A stretch of DNA of 64,000 nt from Hyphomicrobiaceae bacterium. GTDB taxonomy: Bacteria > Pseudomonadota > Alphaproteobacteria > Rhizobiales > Hyphomicrobiaceae. The notes under the pieces were generated by a model that searched no databases, was not told the DNA's origin, and worked only from the letters and a program-made list of their open reading frames with translations. The DNA is taken from the NCBI GenBank assembly GCA_002919265.1, contig PKEY01000067.1, positions 27,699 through 91,698 on the forward strand, in the 5' to 3' direction. Positions 59,812-64,000 of this stretch are shown here, piece after piece. The translations under genes and the position numbers were made by a program. Position 1 is the first letter of the stretch, and every line of letters starts with the position of its first letter.

Positions 59812-61911
59812 ATGGGTCTGTCTTCACCCGAACTCTATCTTGCCGTCGACATCGGCGGCACGTTCACCGATATCGTGCTCGATACCGGCAAGGAGCGCCT
59901 CACCTCCAAGGTGCTGACGACTCCATCTGCACCGGAGCGTGCCGTCGTCGAAGGTACCGCAGCCATCCTCGCGCGGGCCAACAAGACTTTTGCGGATATT
60001 CGCCTCTTCGTGCATGGCACGACTCTGGCGACTAACGCTGTGATCGAGCGCAAAGGCGCGCGCACGGCCTTGATCACCACAGAAGGTTTTCGTGACGTTC
60101 TGGAGATCGCTGACGAAGGCCGCTTCGATCAGTACGACATTTTCATTCAGAAGCCCCAGCCGCTCATTCCGCGCCGCCTGCGCTTCACCGTACCCGAGCG
60201 GCTCGACGTGCACGGAAACGTCAAGCTGCCGCTCGACGAGGCTTCAGTCGTTCGCATCGCGGAGCGCCTCAAGGCTGAGAAGATCGAAGCCGTCGCGATT
60301 ACGTTTATCCATTCTTACGTCAATCCCGTGCACGAGGTGCGGGCGCGCGAAATTCTTCTCGAGCACTGCCCCGGCCTGAGCATAACGCTCTCATCCGAGG
60401 TTTGCCCGGAAGCACGCGAGTACGAGCGCACGTCAACCGCAGTAACCAACGCTTACGTTCAGCCGCTGATGGCTGGTTATCTCGGCCGGCTCGAGCGTGA
60501 GTTCCGGGAGCGCGGCTCGACAGCTCCCATCCACCTGATGACCTCTGGCGGAAGCCTTGCCAGCCTCAGGACGGCGGTGAGTTTCCCTGTGCGTCTCATC
60601 GAGTCCGGCCCTGCTGGTGGCGCCATTCTTGCCGCGCGTATTGCAGCGGAGCGCGGCGAGGATCAAATCCTGTCGTTCGACATGGGCGGCACCACGGCCA
60701 AGGTCTGCCTCATCGACAATGGCCAGCCGTTCAAGGCGCGCGTTTTCGAGGTCGACCGTTCGTCGCGCTTCAAGAAGGGTAGCGGTTTCCCGTTGCGCAT
60801 CCCGGTCATCGAAATGGTCGAGATCGGTGCGGGTGGCGGCTCTATTGCGCGTGTCGACGCGTTGAAACGCATTCACGTTGGTCCGGAAAGCGCAAGCTCC
60901 GAACCCGGACCGGCTTGTTACGGCCGCGGCGGCACCGAGCCGACGGTCACCGACGCCGATGTCACGCTGGGCAAGATCGATCCGGCACGTTTCGCCGGCG
61001 GCAAGATCAAGGTTGACGTCGATAAAGCTCGCGCTGCTCTCGACGAAAAGGTTGGCAAGCCGCTCGGCCTTGATACGCAAGCCGCAGCTTACGGCGTGGC
61101 AGAAATCGTCGACGAAAACATGTCCAATGCGGCGCGCGTCCATGCTGTCGAGCGCGGAGCCGAAGTCCGCGCACGGACCATGGTTGCCTTCGGTGGCGCG
61201 GCCCCGCTGCATGCCTCCCGCGTGGCAGAGAAACTCAGCATCAAGCGCGTGATTATTCCGGCTGGTGCGGGCGTCGGCTCTGCCATCGGCTTCCTCGACG
61301 CACCGGCGGCGTTCGAGCTCGTGCGCTCGCTTTACATGCGGCTTGATCGCTTCGATGCGGCTACAGCCAACGCCCTCCTCGAGGCTATGAGCCAAGAGGC
61401 GACGGCGCTGGCAAAAGAAGCGGCGGAAGATCAGCCGCTACGCGAGGAACGGCGCGCCTTCATGCGCTACGCGGGCCAGGGACACGAAATTCCGATCGAA
61501 CTCCCCAACCGCCCGCTGACGGAGGAAGATACGATCGCCATTCGCCAGGCTTTCGAGGCGGAATACGATCGGCTTTTTGCGCGGCATATTCCCGGCGCGG
61601 CCATCGAAATCATGAGCTGGGTGGTCCTTGTGTCCACGCGCGAACGGCGGCCGGAGAAGCTCGGTCCGGTGTCCGCGAAACCGGCTCCGGCACCGTCCGG
61701 GAAAAGAACCGTCTTCGACGCTCTTCTCGGAAAAGCCATCGAAGTTCCCACTTACGAGCGCGATAGCCTGGAGCCCGGAACGCAAATTTCAGGCCCCGCG
61801 ATCATCGTGGAGGACGGAACATCCACTTACGTTTCCACGAGCTTCGATGCCACCGTTGATGCAGGCAAGGCATTGGTGCTCACGGCGAAGAATTCGGAGG
61901 GCCGGCCATGA
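59812..61911 (+). CDS. hyuA: Hydantoinase/oxoprolinase subunit A (HyuA)
   Basis: A 699-residue cytoplasmic protein of the HyuA/oxoprolinase-N family, an ASKHA-fold ATP-using subunit. The N-terminal phosphate loop is VDIGGTFTDIVLD and the second SFDMGGTTAKVCLIDNG; EIGAGGGSIARVD and FGGAAPLHA are further hallmarks. Together with HyuB it hydrolyses a cyclic amide such as N-methylhydantoin, 5-oxoproline or a related lactam with ATP, or acts as acetone-carboxylase-like enzyme. Its stop overlaps the hyuB start by 4 bases (ATGA). The 255-base gap upstream, shared with phaC, shows no recognisable operator. The real substrate is not known. Confidence 0.94.
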   Translation: MGLSSPELYLAVDIGGTFTDIVLDTGKERLTSKVLTTPSAPERAVVEGTAAILARANKTFADIRLFVHGTTLATNAVIERKGARTALITTEGFRDVLEIADEGRFDQYDIFIQKPQPLIPRRLRFTVPERLDVHGNVKLPLDEASVVRIAERLKAEKIEAVAITFIHSYVNPVHEVRAREILLEHCPGLSITLSSEVCPEAREYERTSTAVTNAYVQPLMAGYLGRLEREFRERGSTAPIHLMTSGGSLASLRTAVSFPVRLIESGPAGGAILAARIAAERGEDQILSFDMGGTTAKVCLIDNGQPFKARVFEVDRSSRFKKGSGFPLRIPVIEMVEIGAGGGSIARVDALKRIHVGPESASSEPGPACYGRGGTEPTVTDADVTLGKIDPARFAGGKIKVDVDKARAALDEKVGKPLGLDTQAAAYGVAEIVDENMSNAARVHAVERGAEVRARTMVAFGGAAPLHASRVAEKLSIKRVIIPAGAGVGSAIGFLDAPAAFELVRSLYMRLDRFDAATANALLEAMSQEATALAKEAAEDQPLREERRAFMRYAGQGHEIPIELPNRPLTEEDTIAIRQAFEAEYDRLFARHIPGAAIEIMSWVVLVSTRERRPEKLGPVSAKPAPAPSGKRTVFDALLGKAIEVPTYERDSLEPGTQISGPAIIVEDGTSTYVSTSFDATVDAGKALVLTAKNSEGRP

Positions 61912-63575
61912 CGGAGAAAATGGCCAACGACATAGAGTTGCAGATCATGTGGAACCGCCTGATCTCGGTTGTCGAGGAGCAGGCGCAGACACTTCTCAGA
62001 ACCGCGTTCTCATCGATGGTGCGCGAAGCTGGCGACTTGTCAGCCGGCGTATTCGATCGGCAAGGCCGCATGCTGGCCCAGGCTGTGACGGGCACGCCCG
62101 GGCACGTGAACTCCATGGCCCTGTCGGTCAAACATTTCATCGATCACTTCGGGCTCGAAAACATGAAGCCCGGAGATGCGTACATCACCAATGATCCGTG
62201 GTTGGGCACGGGCCACCTTAACGACTTCGTGGTGACGACTCCCTGTTTCTATAAAGGGAAATTGGTCGGCCTCTTTTCGTGCACCAGCCACCTCACGGAT
62301 ATTGGCGGCATTGGTTTCGGACCGGATGCCACCGACGTCTTCATGGAGGGGATTTATATTCCCTTCCTGAAGCTGCTCGATCAGGGCAAGGTCAATGAAA
62401 CGCTGATGGCGATGATCCGGGCCAACACTCGGCTTCCCATCGATACGGTCGGCGACGTCTATTCGCTGGCCGCATGCAACGACATCGGCTGTCAGCGGCT
62501 CATCGAGATGATGAAAGAGTTCGATCTCGATGACCTCGACCAGCTCGCCGACCACATCATCAACCGTTCCCGGGAAGCCGTCCTGGCCGAAATCGCCAAG
62601 CTGCCAAAGGGCTCTTGGTCCAACACGATGGTGACGGACGGTTATGATGAGCCGATCGTTCTTTCTGCTACGACCACCATCAGCGAGAACGGCATCCACG
62701 TTGACTACACCGGTACCAGCGGGACTGTACGCCGCGGCATCAACGTGCCCCTCGCCTACACGACGGCTTACACCGCGTTCGGCTTGGGCTGTGTCGTCGC
62801 AGCGACGGTGCCGAACAACGCCGGATCGCTTGAGCCGCTTACGGTTTCGGCGCCGGAAAATTCGATCCTTAACGCGCAGAAACCCGCGCCAGTGCTGTTG
62901 CGCCACGTCATCGGCCAGATGCTGCCGGACGTCATTTTCGGCTGCCTGCGGCAGGCTATTCCTGACCGCGTTCCGGCGGAAGGCGCGTCCTGCCTCTGGA
63001 ACCTCAACGTTCGCGGCTCTGTGAAAGGCGGGGAAGGCGGCAATTACGGGTTCATGATGACCGTAACGTCGAATGGCGGCACGGGTGCGCGGCCGCAATC
63101 CGACGGCCTTTCCGCAACGGCTTATCCGTCGGGCGTGAAGGGAACGCCCATCGAAATTGCCGAGCAGATCACGCCGCTTATTTTCTGGCGGAAGGAGCTG
63201 CGGCCGGATTCTGGCGGTGCGGGACGCACGCGCGGCGGCCTGGGACAGATCATCGAAATCGAAAGCAATATCGGGGAGCCGTTCGAGCTTCTGGCCGGCT
63301 TTGACCGCGTTGAGTATCCCGCCCGCGGATGCGCGGGAGGACAGAATGGCGCGAATGGCGTCGTCGCCCTTGCCTCAGGAAAAAAGCTTAAGGGTAAAGG
63401 CGTGCAGCTCGTTCCGCCGGGAGAGCGTCTTGTCATTATGACGCCTGGCGGCGGCGGCATGGGCTCGCCGAAGGAGCGAGACCGCGAAGCCGTGCTGCGC
63501 GACCTGCAGGATGAGCGGATTACTCCGGAAACTGCGAAAACGGTTTACGGGCTCGAAACGGAAACTGTTAGCTAA
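61908..63575 (+). CDS. hyuB: Hydantoinase/oxoprolinase subunit B (HyuB)
   Basis: A 555-residue partner of HyuA. The N-terminus MANDIELQIMWNRLISVVEEQAQTLLRTAFS and the segments GDAYITNDPWLGTGHLNDFVV and GGGGMGSPKERD are diagnostic of the hydantoinase B/oxoprolinase family. The His- and Asp-rich NDPWLGTGHLND segment is the presumed metal site. Of two close in-frame ATGs the first (61908) overlaps the hyuA stop. A strong terminator hairpin follows 16 bases after the stop codon, so the transcript is hyuA-hyuB only, with no transporter or racemase in the unit. Confidence 0.94.
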   Translation: MTEKMANDIELQIMWNRLISVVEEQAQTLLRTAFSSMVREAGDLSAGVFDRQGRMLAQAVTGTPGHVNSMALSVKHFIDHFGLENMKPGDAYITNDPWLGTGHLNDFVVTTPCFYKGKLVGLFSCTSHLTDIGGIGFGPDATDVFMEGIYIPFLKLLDQGKVNETLMAMIRANTRLPIDTVGDVYSLAACNDIGCQRLIEMMKEFDLDDLDQLADHIINRSREAVLAEIAKLPKGSWSNTMVTDGYDEPIVLSATTTISENGIHVDYTGTSGTVRRGINVPLAYTTAYTAFGLGCVVAATVPNNAGSLEPLTVSAPENSILNAQKPAPVLLRHVIGQMLPDVIFGCLRQAIPDRVPAEGASCLWNLNVRGSVKGGEGGNYGFMMTVTSNGGTGARPQSDGLSATAYPSGVKGTPIEIAEQITPLIFWRKELRPDSGGAGRTRGGLGQIIEIESNIGEPFELLAGFDRVEYPARGCAGGQNGANGVVALASGKKLKGKGVQLVPPGERLVIMTPGGGGMGSPKERDREAVLRDLQDERITPETAKTVYGLETETVS

Positions 63576-63591
63576 AGTTCATCAGCGGTCC

Positions 63592-63619
63592 GACGAGAAA
63601 GGAAAACTCCTTTCTCGTC
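63592..63619 (+). terminator. Rho-independent terminator after hyuB
   Basis: A perfect 12-bp stem, GACGAGAAAGGA (63592-63603) and TCCTTTCTCGTC (63608-63619), with a 4-base loop, followed by CCTTTTTCGG. The best terminator of the window. Confidence 0.88.
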
Positions 63620-63684
63620 CCTTTTTCGGAACCAGAGTTTAGGGCGCGCGTTTGAGGGCCGGGGGGACTTTGGATGGAGGTCCC

Positions 63685-64000
63685 ATGCCCAGACTGCGTT
63701 CCACCGTGATCGGAGCAGCCCTCATCACGCTGTTCTCTGCGTCCCCCCTTTCCGCTGACTGTTATTCGAGACATGCGAAGCCTTGCGGCGCTCCACCTGA
63801 GCTCGTCGACGCACCAGGAAACGAGGCTGTCGTCGACGTCACCGTGCGCTACAGAGGGCTGCCGGCTTACGGTTACGGGCCGGCCTTCGTTCCGCGTCCG
63901 CCTTCTTTATGGCGTCAGCGCGAGGTTGCTTACGACGCGATTTTCACGCCCGACAAACGCATCATCTATGATGCGGGTCGTGCCGCACAGTCCCGCGCCG
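63685..64000 (+). CDS. Exported protein of unknown function (3' end cut by window)
   Basis: An open frame from ATG 63685, with GGAGG 5 bases upstream, that runs off the window edge (105 residues seen). It begins with a signal peptide (RLRSTVIGAALITLFSASPLSA, cut before DCYS) and continues with two early cysteines (DCYSRHAKPCG) that could form a disulphide, then a Tyr/Pro-rich region (GLPAYGYGPAFVPRPPSL). It is separated from hyuAB by a strong terminator, so it is an independent gene. No family is recognised in the visible part. Confidence 0.75.
   Translation, partial: MPRLRSTVIGAALITLFSASPLSADCYSRHAKPCGAPPELVDAPGNEAVVDVTVRYRGLPAYGYGPAFVPRPPSLWRQREVAYDAIFTPDKRIIYDAGRAAQSRA

Noticed and set aside
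60433..61395. 320-codon minus-strand frame opposite hyuA
   Set aside because: Antisense shadow of HyuA; no domain seen.
62040..63098. 352-codon minus-strand frame opposite hyuB
   Set aside because: Antisense to the HyuB signature segments and without a ribosome site.
1..64000. tRNA, rRNA, CRISPR arrays, insertion sequences, integrases
   Set aside because: I looked for tRNA cloverleaf and TTCGAATC-type arms, evenly spaced repeats, transposase or recombinase motifs and long terminal repeats and found none; a tRNAscan or repeat program was not run.

Overview
The window looks like chromosomal DNA of a free-living, metabolically versatile alphaproteobacterium, most likely of the Hyphomicrobiales (Rhizobiales). 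The evidence is a high G+C coding style with short gaps and many 4-base stop/start overlaps, the order phoR-pstS-pstC-pstA-pstB-phoU-phoB, RegB/RegA (ActS/ActR) redox regulation, a CarD-type regulator, MmcB, dodecin, a RirA-like Rrf2 protein with candidate TGA-N9-TCA iron boxes, and polyhydroxyalkanoate (PHA) metabolism. I see no rRNA, tRNA, insertion sequence, phage gene or CRISPR array. Both window edges cut a gene.

Layout. 1-3.44 kb: the end of a dipeptide-type ABC ATPase and two M20 amidohydrolases. 3.48-6.8 kb: a glycogen-debranching-type glycosidase and a GT4 glycosyltransferase. 7.1-10.6 kb: an exported-redox operon (unknown exported helical protein, diheme peroxidase fused to a cupredoxin domain, and a flavoprotein of the type found in front of SelD). 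10.7-12.85 kb: an iron island (PKHD 2-oxoglutarate dioxygenase, bacterioferritin, Bfd ferredoxin, and a RirA-like regulator lacking the cluster cysteines). 12.98-18.9 kb: an RpiR regulator, class III aminotransferase, TAXI binding protein and fused TRAP permease operon. 19.07-22.25 kb: a TIM-barrel-like protein, a HAD-IIB phosphatase and glycerol-3-phosphate dehydrogenase. 22.2-25.2 kb: aconitase with an unusual linker and tail. 25.5-31.25 kb: an EamA transporter facing a cluster of M20 peptidase, amidase, carboxymuconolactone-decarboxylase-like protein and alcohol dehydrogenase.

31.4-36.1 kb: thioesterase, dodecin, alcohol dehydrogenase, arabinose-5-phosphate isomerase, and a CarD protein with a 190-residue basic histone-H1-like tail. 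36.6-44.3 kb: the complete Pho/Pst phosphate locus. 44.3-48.3 kb: a universal-stress-like protein, a Lon-related protease and MmcB. 48.4-52.9 kb: RegA, RegB, an ABC-2 exporter and SCO1/SenC. 53.0-59.6 kb: PHA depolymerase with a C-terminal extension, a YgjP-like metallopeptidase, several small unknown proteins, an alcohol dehydrogenase and class I PHA synthase. 59.8-63.6 kb: hydantoinase/oxoprolinase subunits HyuA and HyuB, then a cut-off exported protein.

Themes. Several genes hydrolyse amide bonds (three M20 enzymes, an amidase, HyuAB), which fits scavenging of peptides and amides. Another theme is carbon and phosphate storage and redox control (PhaC/PhaZ, Pst/Pho, RegBA, SCO1). The best candidates for new biology are the 7.1-12.85 kb redox and iron region, where two candidate operators flank a regulator without its iron-sulfur ligands; the tailed CarD; the TIM-barrel/HAD/GlpD operon; and the extended aconitase and PhaZ. 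All functions are read from sequence motifs; no database search was run.
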